A stretch of DNA of 64,000 nucleotides from Betaproteobacteria bacterium (GCA_013298695.1 JAAFIS010000007.1:62001-126000), one strand, 5' to 3'; counted from the stretch's first letter, positions 18,114-28,875 are shown. Numbers and translations are program-made. Notes: a model not told the origin generated them from the letters alone.

Positions 18114-18303
18114 CGAAGTGTTCCTCGCCGTGCGATAGGTAACGGCTGATGAGCAAACTATCTCGCAGCGGCAACGCGAGCGCGAGGCGCTTGCGACGAA
18201 ACGACTGATTTACTGCGTCAGTTGCGTGTAGTTAGCACATTGCGCTGCGATTCAAACGATGAACGAAATGTTTGCCGAGCCCCACGTCGCACTGCGAACG
18301 GCT

Positions 18304-19588
18304 CTAGCTTGGTTTTCGGCGAATGCGTAAACCCTCGAGATCACCCGCGCGAATTTTCGCCACGAGATCCGCCGCCACTCGATCAAATATTGTGGGATCC
18401 AGACCGTCTCGGGCAAGCACGTATCGCCAAAGCGCGGCCGCATCGGTTTGGTCGCAGCCGCCTACCATTAAGCACGCCTCTTGAAAGATGCGGCCGCCCC
18501 GCGCGCAATCAGCGACTCCAAGTTCACATGCTGCGAGTTTTGGCGCGTCGAACCCCGCGATCATGCTCGCGACGGTCGCGTCGTCGGGAAAGGTGATGAG
18601 CTCAGTCGAGCCGTATATCCCTCCGCGAAACAGCAAAACCGCCAGTACGTCCGCTTGCTGTTCGCGGATGCCTCGCTCAACAAGCGCGAAGTCGCGATCC
18701 GAAAGCTCCGAAAGATTTCGCTTGCTCGTCCAGCCTGCAGATTCGTTAAACAGAAGCGCGCTGATCACGCCTTGAGCGGCGAATTTTTCTCGTTGTGCGC
18801 GATAGGCTGGGCCGAATCCGTTGTCGGAGAAGACTTGCGCGGGGCACTTGACTTTGAGGGTGTCGCGCGTATCAAAAAAATGCTTTCTCTTCTTCGGCTG
18901 TCAAAGGCGCACGTGTTTCCTTCCACAGCTGCATCTCACGCGCGTAGTCGCGCTCGCCGCGGTTAATTTTCGCGAGCCGCTCTGCAATAGGCTCGTCCTG
19001 CATTTGCTTGAGTTGTGCTCGCACCGATTCCGGCGGATGCACGCGTTGAGGCCCCCCGGCCGCGCGAAGCTGCGCAAACTCGCTTTCAAGCGGAATGAGC
19101 GGTCGCGGTTGCCCAGTTTTCGGGTCGAGCGCATGACGGTTCAAATATTCGGTCGCACCAATTTGCACCATTTGCACCGCTTCTGTCATGCACGGCATTG
19201 TTAACAGTAATGAATGCGCGTGAACTAACGGATCATCGCTTTTTGCGGCTTCTAACTGTGCTTCAGCAAGCGTGCGCGTATCAACGAGTTGGCGGAGCCG
19301 CGCCAGTGAACTGGCGGACTCGTGTTCGAAAATTGACCGAAAATTTAGAGCAAGCGATGCAAACGGATCGAGGTTTGGCAAGATCGGGGAGTGGCCGATC
19401 GTCGTTGCCTGCGCGAAATTCGCCCGCGTCGCGGATACAAACTGCGCGTCAATCGGCGCAACGTCCGTCAATGCTTGCGGTGCGCTGCTGGTCGAAGTAG
19501 AGAATACGATGCGGAAAATTACGCCCAGTCCAAGCGAAAACGATGCTGCGGCGACGAAAAAATACTTCTTAACCTTTGAGGTTTGCAA
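18304..19588 (-). pseudogene. Membrane-anchored protein gene with a one-base frameshift
   Basis: Two adjacent minus-strand reading frames belong to one gene. The upstream part (19588 to 18872, start TTG, N-terminal anchor about residues 8-28) ends EEEKAFF-stop just after a run of seven T's (18874-18880 as A's on the plus strand). Removing one T gives FFDTRDTLKVKCPAQVF and joins without interruption to the downstream frame ending RRKPS at 18304. The total length of 1285 bases is one more than a multiple of three, as expected. The full product would be about 427 residues, function unknown. Indel mutation, sequencing error or programmed slippage are all possible. Confidence 0.7.
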
Positions 19589-19634
19589 CTTCTAGCCCCA
19601 ATCAAATTGAGCGGCGGTGCAAATCGTTGGTTAA

Positions 19635-20423
19635 CTACTTGCGCGCCTCAACAGAACGCAGCAAAAGCCATGCCCCCACCGCAACCATCGGCAGACACAA
19701 CCATTGCCCCATTGTCATGCCCAGACTCAAAATGCCGAGGAAGGCATCGGGTTCACGGAAGAACTCAGCGATGAAACGCAAGATGCCGTAACCAAGCAAT
19801 CCGAGGCCACTGACTCTGCCGAGTGCGCGCGGTTTTAGTGCGTACACCCACAAAACAATGAACAGCAGCACGCCTTCAAGCGCGAACTGATAAAGCTGCG
19901 AAGGATGGCGCGGGATGTTGTCGACGGTGGGGAAAATCATTGCCCAGGGCAGCGACGGATCGGCTGCGCGACCGGGCAATTCGGCGTTAATGAAGTTTCC
20001 GATGCGGCCGGATGCAAGCCCTAGCGGCACCAGCGGACCGATGAAATCGAGCACCGACAGCAATTTTCGATCTGTGCGTCGTGCGTACAACCACATTGCG
20101 AAAATCACCCCGAGCAAACCACCATGAAAACTCATGCCGCCTTGCCACACCGCAAATATTTCGAACGGATTGGTAAGGTAGTACATCGGTTTGTAGAACA
20201 AACAGTAACCTATACGCCCGCCTAGCACCACGCCCAAAATTCCGTAGAGCAGCAGGTCATCGAGATCGCCGGGTTTCCAACCGCGCAGAATGTTTTGCCG
20301 AGCGCGGATCCGTCCGAGCACTAAAAACAACACAAACGCGACGAGATACGTGAGTCCGTACCATCGCACATGAAGCGGACCGATGGAGAACGCGATGGGA
20401 TCGATTTCTGGATGAATAAGCAT
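19635..20423 (-). CDS. lgt: Prolipoprotein diacylglyceryl transferase Lgt
   Basis: 262 residues, seven membrane helices. It transfers diacylglycerol from phosphatidylglycerol to the lipobox cysteine of prolipoproteins. Diagnostic motifs: [15 protein letters not shown] with the essential His/Tyr region, [21 protein letters not shown], and the Lgt signature [22 protein letters not shown] and [11 protein letters not shown] follow. Monocistronic in appearance. Confidence 0.96.
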   Translation of the reverse strand: MLIHPEIDPIAFSIGPLHVRWYGLTYLVAFVLFLVLGRIRARQNILRGWKPGDLDDLLLYGILGVVLGGRIGYCLFYKPMYYLTNPFEIFAVWQGGMSFHGGLLGVIFAMWLYARRTDRKLLSVLDFIGPLVPLGLASGRIGNFINAELPGRAADPSLPWAMIFPTVDNIPRHPSQLYQFALEGVLLFIVLWVYALKPRALGRVSGLGLLGYGILRFIAEFFREPDAFLGILSLGMTMGQWLCLPMVAVGAWLLLRSVEARK

Positions 20424-20458
20424 GGCGCGAGTTTATCGCTCGCGCCAGAAATGCGTCT

Positions 20459-21505
20459 TTACGGAACGACACCTGCTGGGCACTCGGCGGTTGTTTTTGA
20501 GTTGTAGTAGCTTGTTACGCAAGCGTAGTCTTCGTCTACGAGAGCTCCAAAAAATGTGGACTTTGCAGACATACAGGTCTGGGCTTTCCAATTGGCAGTC
20601 GCGCGGACGACGCCGGGAGAGGGCGACGATGAGACGATCGTCGCGGTGCTGTAAATGTCATTCCACCAATGTTCCCAGCGGCACGCTGGGTTGAGTCTTA
20701 GCTCGTACACATCCACGCCGCCTTTTCGAGGAAAGGTGCTGGCGTCATACTCAGTGTGAAAAGCGCCTGCGTGCGCAGTTGCTGGGTAACGCGTAGTGAA
20801 AACGGTCAGTCCGCCGCTGACCCCATTGACTAGCAGTGTTTGCGTACTGCTCATCGCGGTCTGAGCCGCAGCCTTGTCAGCACCAACACAGGTGTTGTCG
20901 TAGCCCGATGGCGCCGATGCGGCACCGCATGCGACCACGATCCAGCGGCTCTTTGGCAGATTATGCTTCACCCACGGGGCAGGCGGCGGCGTTGTCGGCG
21001 CAGGCCCACTGCTGCCTAGTCGCCCTTGCGAACCACCCGCATACCGATCCAATTTGTCGCGAACACCGGCCGCCGCGTCGTTTAGTGCTGGACTACGATT
21101 GATCGGCGCCATGGTCTCGCCCGAGCTGAACTTAAACACTGCACCGCTCGATGCGCGAACCTCGGGTTTCGTGACCACGATTTGCTCACGCAACGCTTTC
21201 ACAGTGAGCTCACGCCCGTTGATTTTCACCATCGCCTCCGGCGCTAAATCAGCCGTTTCACGCATTGATTTGATCACTCGCACCGAGCGCTCCTTTGGTG
21301 GTAGCGGCTGTGGATTGAGCGCGTTAATCGCACTGTTCGGGCGTATCGCTTGCGAAACTCCCGCTGACACAGGCTGCGCAGCTATCGCATCAAGATTGGA
21401 CGAGGCAGTCGGCGATGCGGCTGGCGCTTGCGCGGTTACGACGCTATTAGCGAGAATAGCGATCCAACAGATAATAGGGCTTAGCGCCCGGTTGCAATGA
21501 GACAT
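20459..21505 (-). CDS. Secreted protein with NPQPLPP motif, unknown function
   Basis: 348 residues: signal peptide to about residue 25, an Ala/Ser/Pro-rich region, the motif ALNPQPLPPKE near residue 63, a basic-acidic middle part, a Pro-rich linker (PAPTTPPPAPW) and a Cys-containing C-terminal domain (six cysteines; VVACGAASAP, CRWEHWW, DYACVTSYY, AECPAG) that looks disulphide-bonded and extracellular. No family recognised. It stands alone between lgt and ilvD. Confidence 0.6.
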   Translation of the reverse strand: MSHCNRALSPIICWIAILANSVVTAQAPAASPTASSNLDAIAAQPVSAGVSQAIRPNSAINALNPQPLPPKERSVRVIKSMRETADLAPEAMVKINGRELTVKALREQIVVTKPEVRASSGAVFKFSSGETMAPINRSPALNDAAAGVRDKLDRYAGGSQGRLGSSGPAPTTPPPAPWVKHNLPKSRWIVVACGAASAPSGYDNTCVGADKAAAQTAMSSTQTLLVNGVSGGLTVFTTRYPATAHAGAFHTEYDASTFPRKGGVDVYELRLNPACRWEHWWNDIYSTATIVSSSPSPGVVRATANWKAQTCMSAKSTFFGALVDEDYACVTSYYNSKTTAECPAGVVP

Positions 21506-21734
21506 GGTGATCTACTTTATTAAAGAGTTGAACGGGTTTCGGATCGGGAATCGAGCGCGATAAAGCGCTTTGAACAGAAGACGAAAGTCGTCACCACCGG
21601 CGGACATTTCGGCGTGGTGTTGGCGCAAGCTCCCTGCGAGTGGCGGCCAGCGTGCACAGGCGTCTTCCACGAAAACCGCCAGAGTGCACGACTAGAATTC
21701 AATCCACCTCGTCAACTTTTTTCTCGCACGCACC

Positions 21735-23411
21735 ATGAGCTTCAACCGTCGCAGCAAAACCATCACCGCAGGCATCGCCCGTTCACCCAATCGTTCGATG
21801 CTGCGCGCCGTGGGTTTTGGCGACAATGATTTTGAAAAGCCGATTGTCGGGATCGCTAACGGCCACAGCACGATGAATCCGTGCAACGCGGGCATTCAAC
21901 CGCTGGCGAACGCCGCGGAAGCTGCGATCAAAGCGGCGGGCGGCATGCCACAAATGTTTGGTGTGATCACCGTCACCGATGGCATCAGCATGGGCACGGA
22001 AGGCATGAAATATTCGCTCGTGTCGCGCGAAGTGATCGCCGATGCGATTGAAACCGCCACCCAGAGCCAGATGATGGACGGCGTGTTGGTGCTCGGCGCG
22101 TGTGACAAAAACATGCCGGGCGGCATGATCGCGATGTGCCGCATGAATATTCCGTCGATTTATTGCTACGGCGGCACCATTAAACCGGGCAACTGGAAAG
22201 GGCAAGCGCTCACCATTGTGTCGCCGTTTGAAGCGGTTGGGAAAATGGCTGCGGGCACGATTTCCGAAGAAGATTTTGTAGGCATTGAGAAAAATGCCTG
22301 CCCCACGCACGGCGCATGCGGCGGCATGTACACGGCGAACACGATGAGTTCATCGTTTGAAGCGCTCGGCATGAGCTTGCTCGGATCGTCGTCAATGGCG
22401 AATCCCGATAAAGAGAAAGCCGATAGCGTCGCCGAATCCGGTCGCGTGTTGTTAAACGCGATCAAGAATGATTTGAAACCGCTCGACATCATTACGAAAA
22501 AATCAGTTGAAAACGCGGTTGCAGTCATCATGGCAACCGGCGGCTCAACCAACGCGGTGTTGCATTTCCTCGCGATCACGCACGCAGCAGGCATCGATTG
22601 GACAATTGATGATTTCGAACGGATGCGCAAAAAAGTACCGGTGCTGTGCGATTTGAAACCTTCGGGTCAATACGTAATGACCGATTTGCACGCGGTCGGC
22701 GGTGTGCCGCAAGTGATGAAGATGCTCTTGAACAAAGGCTTGCTCCACGGCGATTGCATGACGATCACCGGCAAAACGATGGCTGAAGAATTGGCCAACG
22801 TGCCGGACTTGCCTGCAAAAACGCAAGACGTGATTCGTCAGCCCGACAACCCGATGTATGAGCAAGGTCACCTCGCGATTTTGAAAGGCAATCTTTCACC
22901 CGAGGGCTGCGTGGCAAAAATTACGGGACTCAAAAATCCGGTGCTCACCGGCCCTGCAAAAGTGTTCAACTCTGAGCCCGAGTGCATGGAAGCGATCATG
23001 GCGGATAAGGTCACCCATGGCGATGTGTTGGTGCTGCGCTACGAAGGCCCAAAAGGCGGCCCCGGCATGCGTGAAATGCTCTCTCCAACGTCCGCGATCA
23101 TCGGCAAAGGCATGGGCGAAACGGTGGCGCTTATCACCGATGGGCGCTTCAGCGGCGGCACCTGGGGCATGGTGGTTGGCCACATTTCGCCTGAAGCGCA
23201 AGTCGGCGGCTTAATCGCCTTGGTTGAAAATGGCGACAGCATCACGGTGGATGCGACCAAACTTTTGATTCAACTCAACGTGGACGAAGCGACGATTGCT
23301 GCACGCCGCGCGAAGTGGGTCGCGCCGCCGATGAAATACAAAAAGGGCGTGATGTACAAATTCGCGAAACTTGCATCGAGCGCGAGCACCGGCGCGGTCA
23401 CCGATGCGTGA
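21735..23411 (+). CDS. ilvD: Dihydroxy-acid dehydratase IlvD
   Basis: 558 residues. It dehydrates dihydroxy acids to 2-oxo acids in valine/isoleucine synthesis. Iron-sulphur ligand cysteines are in [20 protein letters not shown] and [27 protein letters not shown] and [18 protein letters not shown] complete the family pattern. The length suits the ~560-residue form. It is flanked downstream by a palindrome doublet that starts 25 bases after the stop. Confidence 0.96.
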   Translation: MSFNRRSKTITAGIARSPNRSMLRAVGFGDNDFEKPIVGIANGHSTMNPCNAGIQPLANAAEAAIKAAGGMPQMFGVITVTDGISMGTEGMKYSLVSREVIADAIETATQSQMMDGVLVLGACDKNMPGGMIAMCRMNIPSIYCYGGTIKPGNWKGQALTIVSPFEAVGKMAAGTISEEDFVGIEKNACPTHGACGGMYTANTMSSSFEALGMSLLGSSSMANPDKEKADSVAESGRVLLNAIKNDLKPLDIITKKSVENAVAVIMATGGSTNAVLHFLAITHAAGIDWTIDDFERMRKKVPVLCDLKPSGQYVMTDLHAVGGVPQVMKMLLNKGLLHGDCMTITGKTMAEELANVPDLPAKTQDVIRQPDNPMYEQGHLAILKGNLSPEGCVAKITGLKNPVLTGPAKVFNSEPECMEAIMADKVTHGDVLVLRYEGPKGGPGMREMLSPTSAIIGKGMGETVALITDGRFSGGTWGMVVGHISPEAQVGGLIALVENGDSITVDATKLLIQLNVDEATIAARRAKWVAPPMKYKKGVMYKFAKLASSASTGAVTDA

Positions 23412-23435
23412 TCCTATTTTTGTGATTGGCTCCAC

Positions 23436-23526
23436 GCGCTATCGCCCAATTTAATTGGGCGATAGCGCAATTTCTGTTATGTATCGGATAAATATAGTTC
23501 ATTCATAATAGCCCAATGAAATGGGC
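23436..23526. repeat. CGCCCAAT palindrome doublet after ilvD (best copy)
   Basis: First palindrome 23436-23468 is a perfect 16-bp inverted repeat around one T: GCGCTATCGCCCAATT / AATTGGGCGATAGCGC. Second, 23511-23526, is GCCCAAT-GA-AATGGGC followed by GATTTAGCAGAAA. Centres are 66.5 bp apart with an AT-rich spacer. The first hairpin could also act as a transcription barrier after ilvD. Confidence 0.8.
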
Positions 23527-23615
23527 GATTTAGCAGAAAAGGTTAACAATGCGTGCGCCGCGCGCGCGACATAAGCAACGGTCAACATCCGAAGCCGACG
23601 TGCGTTAATTGCGCC

Positions 23616-24077
23616 ATGAACGCTTCAATCTCTCGCTCACGCTTGCTGCTCATCGCTGGGCTCGCCGCGACGCTTTTTTCCGCATCCGCCGCCGCTATCG
23701 ATTCGCTGCCACTCGATCAATTGAAACCTGGTTTGTGGAAGGTTGTGCGCACGATTGATCGCCATGACGGCAAGCCGGAAGAAGTGCGTCAATCCGAGTA
23801 TTGTGCGAGCCCGAAAAAAGAGATCACAAGAACGCTGCGCGCAGCGACTTTGCTGTGTAAAACGAATGTGATCAAACTTGCGGACAATAAGTACGAAGTC
23901 GCGGCGTCGTGCAAATTGCCGGGCATTTCCGGCAGCAATAAAACCGTGATTACGTTGATGAACGATGTGAGCTACAGCGCTGAAGTCGATACCATCGGTA
24001 CCAAGTTTGGCGACAAACAACATCGCAGCGAGAAAATTCTCGCCGTGCGCGAAAGCGACTGCACCGAACAAAAATAG
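23616..24077 (+). CDS. DUF3617 family secreted protein
   Basis: About 153 residues. Signal peptide (LLLIAGLAATLFSASAAA), then a DUF3617 domain recognisable by LKPGLWKVVRTIDRHDG, a Cys-terminated QSEYC, and a second half ending in RESDC. Start set at ATG 23616 (MNASISRSR), directly before the signal peptide; the frame extends 21 codons upstream without support. Periplasmic, function unknown. Confidence 0.75.
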   Translation: MNASISRSRLLLIAGLAATLFSASAAAIDSLPLDQLKPGLWKVVRTIDRHDGKPEEVRQSEYCASPKKEITRTLRAATLLCKTNVIKLADNKYEVAASCKLPGISGSNKTVITLMNDVSYSAEVDTIGTKFGDKQHRSEKILAVRESDCTEQK

Positions 24078-24164
24078 CGTCGCGATCCGCGCTCGGGTTA
24101 GCCCCTATTCGCGCGGCAGAAAGCTTTCAGGCTACAGTCTGCTACGCAGGCTACATTTGCCTAC

Positions 24165-25607
24165 ATGAAAGCCACCAAAATCGTCGCCACGCTTGGACCT
24201 GCAAGCGATTCCGTTGAAATCATTACCGCGTTGATCAATGCCGGGGCGGACGTGTTCCGCCTGAATTTTTCGCACGGCACGCCCGAAGATCACGCCGCTC
24301 GCGCCGGTCGTGTGCGTGAAGCCTCGAAACTTGCAGGACGCGAAGTTGGCATCATGGGCGACTTGCAAGGGCCAAAAATTCGCGTCGGTAAATTCGATGG
24401 TGGTAAGGCGATGTTGGTCGATGGACAACCGTTTGTGCTCGACGGTGCGCTCGATAACAAAGCGCCAATTTCCAATGCACAAGTCGCGAGTCTTGATTAC
24501 AAAGAATTGCCGCGCGATGTGAAAGCAGGCGACACGTTGCTGCTCGTCGATGGGTTGATTCAGTTGAAAGTGACCAAGGTCGATGGCACAAAAGTGCACA
24601 CCATCGTTGAGCTTGGCGGCGAGTTGGGCAACAACAAAGGCATCAATAAATTAGGCGGCGGTTTGACCGCGCCCGCGCTCACCGCGAAGGATATGGAAGA
24701 CGTGAAAACCGCCGTGATGATCGATTGCGATTATTTGGCGGTGTCATTCCCGAAAAATGCAGCGGACATGATTACCGCCCGCACCGTGCTCGCTGCAGCG
24801 GGCGGCAAAGCAAAACTCATCGCGAAGATTGAGCGCGCTGAAGCCATCATTCCGCAAACACTCGACGAAATTATCGAAGCAAGCGACGGCATCATGGTCG
24901 CGCGCGGCGATCTCGCGGTTGAAGTAGGCAATGCGGCGGTGCCCGCGTTGCAAAAGCGCATGATCAAGCGTGCGCGTGACAAAAACAAACTCGTGATCAC
25001 CGCAACGCAGATGATGGAAAGCATGATCACCGCGCCGGTGCCAACGCGCGCCGAGGTGAGCGATGTTGCGAACGCCGTGCTCGACGGTACGGACGCCGTG
25101 ATGCTTTCTGCCGAATCGGCGACTGGAAAATATCCGGTTGAAACCGTGAAAATGATGACCTCGATCGTGCAAGCCGCCGAGCGCTCGCAGGTCTACGAAT
25201 TGGATCGCGATTTCATCAATCAACAATTCGCGCGCGTGGATCAGGCCATTGCAATGGCAGCGCTATTCACAGCATTTCACTTGAACGCAAAAGCGATTGC
25301 CGCGCTCTCGCAATCAGGCTCCACCGCGCTCTGGATGAGCCGCCACGATAGCGGCGTGCCGATTTACGCACTCACGCCCGAGGTCGGCGCGGCGCGGCGC
25401 GCGGCGCTTTATCGCGGCGTGCGCCCAGTCGTCGTGCCGTTTGATTCGGATCGCGATTCAGCAATGCTCGCGGCCGAAAATGCGCTCAAGAAAACCCATC
25501 ACGTGAACGACGGCGACGCAATTGTGATCACCTGTGGCGAACCGATGGGCAAAAGCGGTGGAACGAATGCGCTCAAAGTTGTGAAAGTGGGCGAACACAG
25601 AAGCTAA
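24165..25607 (+). CDS. pyk: Pyruvate kinase
   Basis: 480 residues. It converts phosphoenolpyruvate and ADP to pyruvate and ATP. Motifs: TKIVATLGPAS at the N-terminus, FRLNFSHG, MGDLQGPKIRVG, the active-site IAKIERAEAI, MVARGDLAVEVG, and TATQMMESM-type helix. The C-terminal allosteric domain is complete (ITCGEPMGKSGGTNALKV). No ribosome site is obvious; short AGGCTACA-like repeats lie before the start. Confidence 0.96.
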   Translation: MKATKIVATLGPASDSVEIITALINAGADVFRLNFSHGTPEDHAARAGRVREASKLAGREVGIMGDLQGPKIRVGKFDGGKAMLVDGQPFVLDGALDNKAPISNAQVASLDYKELPRDVKAGDTLLLVDGLIQLKVTKVDGTKVHTIVELGGELGNNKGINKLGGGLTAPALTAKDMEDVKTAVMIDCDYLAVSFPKNAADMITARTVLAAAGGKAKLIAKIERAEAIIPQTLDEIIEASDGIMVARGDLAVEVGNAAVPALQKRMIKRARDKNKLVITATQMMESMITAPVPTRAEVSDVANAVLDGTDAVMLSAESATGKYPVETVKMMTSIVQAAERSQVYELDRDFINQQFARVDQAIAMAALFTAFHLNAKAIAALSQSGSTALWMSRHDSGVPIYALTPEVGAARRAALYRGVRPVVVPFDSDRDSAMLAAENALKKTHHVNDGDAIVITCGEPMGKSGGTNALKVVKVGEHRS

Positions 25608-25620
25608 GGACGCACGCTTT

Positions 25621-25680
25621 GTAGGCGACGGCTTGACGTCGCTCCGGCTTCGAATGAAGCGCGGTCGAGCCCGCGCCTAC
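25621..25680. repeat. REPIN-like inverted doublet, copy 1
   Basis: Left unit 25621-25642 (GTAGGCGACGGCTTGACG.., ends TCGC) and right unit 25659-25680, its inverse (GCGCGGTCGAGCC.., ends GCCTAC). Each unit shows the shared skeleton GTAGGCG-NN-GGCTTGAC-NN-CGC when read outward. The variable bases are complementary within each unit. Between pyk and coaBC. Confidence 0.75.
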
Positions 25681-25710
25681 AATGGGCATCGGCATTAAAC
25701 GCGTGCACTC

Positions 25711-25732
25711 GTCGGCAACGACTTGACGTCGC
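25711..25732. repeat. Degenerate single REP unit
   Basis: GTCGGCAACGACTTGACG.. matches the left unit of the adjacent REPIN-like element with about four differences over 22 bases. No inverse partner follows. Confidence 0.5.
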
Positions 25733-25770
25733 TTGGTAGCGTTAGAGAAACGTGAAATACACTCCCTCGC

Positions 25771-27072
25771 ATGCAAACCGCGAAACCTATCCAGCGCATT
25801 CTCCTCGGCGTCACCGGCGGCATCGCCGCCTATAAAACCGCCGAACTGGTTCGGCTGTTCGTTAAAGCAGGCAAAGACGTCACCGTCGTGATGACCGAGT
25901 CCGCCACGCAATTCGTCGGCACCGCGACCTTTCAAGCGCTCTCCGGTAAACCGGTGTACACCGACTTGTGGGACAAGCGCCCGGACAACGGCATGGCGCA
26001 CATCGATCTCACGCGCGACGCCGATGTGATGCTCATCGCGCCCGCGTCCGCCGATTTCCTTGCGCGACTTGTGCATGGTCGCAGCGACGATTTACTCACG
26101 ACGACCGTACTCGCGCGAACGATTCCGCTCATCGTCGCGCCAGCGATGAATTTGCAGATGTGGGAGAACCCAGCGACGCAGCGAAACATCGCGCAGCTGC
26201 GCGCCGATGGCGTTGAAATTTTCGGCCCGGGGAACGGCGAACAAGCGTGTGGCGAAGTGGGCGACGGTCGCATGCTCGAACCCGAGCAAATCGTCGCGGC
26301 GCTCGAGGCTTGGGCGCAGCCGAAATTGTTGCTCGGAAAAAATGTGCTGATCACCGCCGGCCCCACGCAAGAAGCGATTGACCCTGTGCGCGTGATCACT
26401 AATCATTCCAGCGGAAAAATGGGCTACGCACTTGCACAGGCCTGCTCGGAAGCGGGCGCGCAAGTCACGCTTGTTTCGGGGCCAACGCATCTGCCCACAC
26501 CGTTTTGGATCGCGCCCGGCTCAATCAACCGCATCAACGTGACCAGCGCTGCGCAAATGCTCACCGCCGTCGACGCCAACGTGGATGAGGCCGACATTTT
26601 CATCGCCGTTGCCGCCGTCGCCGACTATCGCCCGATCACCAGCGCCGAACAAAAAATCAAAAAGAAAGACGCCGAATTAACGCTGACGCTCGCGCCCACC
26701 ACCGACATCCTCGCCAAAATCGCCAAGCATTCCCGCAAATCTTCCGACCCAAAGAAACACGGAACGCCGCCGTATTGCGTAGGCTTCGCCGCTGAGTCAG
26801 AAAACGTGGAACAGTATGGCTCTGAGAAGCGGCGCCGCAAGAACATTGGGCTGCTCATTGCAAATCATGCTTCATCAACATTTGGCGCAGATGAAAGCAC
26901 GGCCACAGTAATTGGGGCGACAACGGATAAAGCTATGGACGAGTTCACGCGATTACCGAAAATGGAAAAGATCGCGCTGGCGCGGGAGGTCGTGCGATTG
27001 ATTTCGAGCAAGAGCATTGGTGCGACCGCAACCGAGCCCGACGCACAAAAAATACTTAGGGCCACGGCTTGA
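25771..27072 (+). CDS. coaBC: Bifunctional phosphopantothenoylcysteine decarboxylase/synthetase CoaBC
   Basis: 433 residues. N-terminal CoaC flavoprotein domain: LLGVTGGIAAYKTAELVR, LIAPASADFLA, APAMNLQMW and the catalytic-Cys flap EQACGEVGDGRM. C-terminal CoaB domain: LITAGPTQEAIDPVRVITNHSSGKMG. It makes 4'-phosphopantetheine from phosphopantothenate, cysteine and CTP in CoA synthesis. It overlaps the converging tfpZ-like gene by 17 bases. Confidence 0.95.
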   Translation: MQTAKPIQRILLGVTGGIAAYKTAELVRLFVKAGKDVTVVMTESATQFVGTATFQALSGKPVYTDLWDKRPDNGMAHIDLTRDADVMLIAPASADFLARLVHGRSDDLLTTTVLARTIPLIVAPAMNLQMWENPATQRNIAQLRADGVEIFGPGNGEQACGEVGDGRMLEPEQIVAALEAWAQPKLLLGKNVLITAGPTQEAIDPVRVITNHSSGKMGYALAQACSEAGAQVTLVSGPTHLPTPFWIAPGSINRINVTSAAQMLTAVDANVDEADIFIAVAAVADYRPITSAEQKIKKKDAELTLTLAPTTDILAKIAKHSRKSSDPKKHGTPPYCVGFAAESENVEQYGSEKRRRKNIGLLIANHASSTFGADESTATVIGATTDKAMDEFTRLPKMEKIALAREVVRLISSKSIGATATEPDAQKILRATA

Positions 27073-27790
27073 AGGGCGCGATGCCGATCACCTTCGCGGT
27101 TTTAGCATCCATGATGACAGCCATGTCTTTTGATCGTGCCTTCAGCCCTTGGTATACGACGTCGTCTGGCGCCAAACCTCGTTTTGCTAACCAAAGATCA
27201 ATGGTGGCTTCTTTGCCGGGATTTTGTTTTTTGAGCGCAGCGATTGATTCCGCCTCCTTTAGTAGCGTAACTCGCATGTTTTCGATTGGCTGATGATGCT
27301 GCGGGAAGTGACCATAGTCCGCGCCACCCAATGCAGAGAACAAAATCCGCTCACGCTCCTTTGGCTCTTCCGCTTGCTTAGTACCTACCCATTTCGGCCC
27401 AAACATCGGATACGATTGCTGCGCAGTTTCTAGCTCTTTCGGATCAATCTCCTGCGCGGTCACCACATCGAATCTCGCCCCCAGCGCCGCGACGTAAACC
27501 GGGCGACCGTGGTAGAGCGCATGGATGCCGTATATGAGACCGCCGACTTGTACTAGCGCGATAGTGGCGAGATCGAACTTGAGCGACTTTTTGCTTGGTT
27601 TGAAAACAACAAGTGTTAGTAGGGGACCGAGAGTCACGTCAACAACCAACAGTAGAAGAAAGATTTCGAGCCCACCGAGCGCTTGAAACAGAGGAGCCGG
27701 ATACCAAACAAACCAAAAAAACGCGAGCAGCAGTAATCCGACGGACACGCAAACTAGCAAATGAATTCCAGCCGCTTTGAAACGAGTCAT
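27056..27790 (-). CDS. Type IV pilin accessory protein, TfpX/TfpZ family
   Basis: 244 residues. Several N-terminal membrane helices (FKAAGIHLLVCVSVGLLLLAFF, WYPAPLFQALGGLEIFLLLLVVDVTLGPLLTLVVF, then a helix near 80-100) and a polar C-terminal domain (MFGPKWVG, GKEATIDLWLAKRG, VIMDAKTAKVIG). The WYPAP and DVTLGPLLT segments are typical of TfpX/TfpZ, inner-membrane accessory factors usually encoded next to the major pilin and a pilin glycosylase. Here pilA is about 9.2 kb away on the same strand, with glycan genes between. Confidence 0.82.
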   Translation of the reverse strand: MTRFKAAGIHLLVCVSVGLLLLAFFWFVWYPAPLFQALGGLEIFLLLLVVDVTLGPLLTLVVFKPSKKSLKFDLATIALVQVGGLIYGIHALYHGRPVYVAALGARFDVVTAQEIDPKELETAQQSYPMFGPKWVGTKQAEEPKERERILFSALGGADYGHFPQHHQPIENMRVTLLKEAESIAALKKQNPGKEATIDLWLAKRGLAPDDVVYQGLKARSKDMAVIMDAKTAKVIGIAPFKPWP

Positions 27791-27957
27791 TTTTTTGATC
27801 TAAGGCGAGTTTCGGTTGGTAAATTTTACGATGCCCAGCGGCGTTTCGGGATCAGCACGCGTGGCCTGGATCACGCGCACTACGTTAGACTCTAAATAAA
27901 CCTAATCGACGTAGGTTCGCAGTCAACAACTTCTTAAAACTACAAGAGAGCACGCGC

Positions 27958-28875
27958 GTGACACCAGGCATTCATCCCTCGTCTTACGTTGGCAGCAAAG
28001 AGATTGGCCTCAACACTCGAGTGTGGCAATTTGTCGTCATACTCCCAGGTGCGGCGATAGGTGTCGACTGCAATATATGTTCGCATTGCTTCATCGAGAA
28101 TGACGTCGTAATCGGTGATCGTGTTACCGTCAAGTCAGGAGTTCAACTCTGGGACGGAATTCGCTTGGCCAGTGACGTGTTCATCGGTCCCAACGCCACG
28201 TTCACTAACGACAAATTCCCGCGTAGCCGCCACTACAACGCAGAGCGGAAAACTACATACATCGACGAGGCCGCGTCCATTGGCGCAAACGCGACCATTC
28301 TTCCAGGAATTCGAATTGGCGCGCGCTCGATGGTGGGCGCAGGAGCGGTGGTTACCCGATCTGTGCCGCCGAATGCGATTGTTGTTGGCAATCCCGCGCG
28401 GATTGTTGGTTACGTGGACGCTACCAAAAGCGCACCGATGACGAAACACGTAGCGCGCGATGCCGCTTTACCCGATCCGCGTCTCCACAAATTACCTCGT
28501 ATCGCAGATATTCGTGGCAGCTTAACGGTAGGAGAGTTCGAACGCTCTGTTCCGTTCGCGGCCAAACGCTATTTCGTTGTCTTCGACGTTCCGAGTGTCG
28601 AGACTCGTGGCGAGCACGCGCACCGCGAGTGCCACGAGTTTTTAATTTGCGTGCGTGGAGAAGTAAGCATAGTGACAGACGACGGATTTGAACGGCGGGA
28701 GTTTCTGCTCAACAGACCCGATCTCGGTCTTCATTTGTCTCCAATGACGTGGCGCATTCAATATAAACACTCAGCTGACGCTGTATTAGTCGTTTTTGCG
28801 TCGGACTACTATGATCCGAGTGATTACATCCGTGACTATGGCGAGTTTCTGGCTATGGTGACACCACAACGATGA
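27958..28875 (+). CDS. Fused sugar N-acetyltransferase / 3,4-ketoisomerase (WxcM type)
   Basis: 305 residues, GTG start. Residues about 1-150 form a left-handed beta-helix acyltransferase with hexapeptide repeats ([52 protein letters not shown] and the end-cap NPARIVG). Residues about 165-300 form a WxcM-like RmlC-type cupin ([31 protein letters not shown]). The two domains match FdtC/QdtC (acetyltransferase) and FdtA/QdtA (dTDP-4-keto-6-deoxyglucose isomerase), so it should serve dTDP-Fuc3NAc or Qui3NAc synthesis. First gene of the island; its stop overlaps the aminotransferase start as ATGA. Confidence 0.85.
   Translation: MTPGIHPSSYVGSKEIGLNTRVWQFVVILPGAAIGVDCNICSHCFIENDVVIGDRVTVKSGVQLWDGIRLASDVFIGPNATFTNDKFPRSRHYNAERKTTYIDEAASIGANATILPGIRIGARSMVGAGAVVTRSVPPNAIVVGNPARIVGYVDATKSAPMTKHVARDAALPDPRLHKLPRIADIRGSLTVGEFERSVPFAAKRYFVVFDVPSVETRGEHAHRECHEFLICVRGEVSIVTDDGFERREFLLNRPDLGLHLSPMTWRIQYKHSADAVLVVFASDYYDPSDYIRDYGEFLAMVTPQR

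Noticed and set aside
19597-19612. CCCCAATCAAATTGAGCGG as a palindrome family member
   Set aside because: Arms are too imperfect and there is no partner at 66 bp, so it was not listed as a copy.
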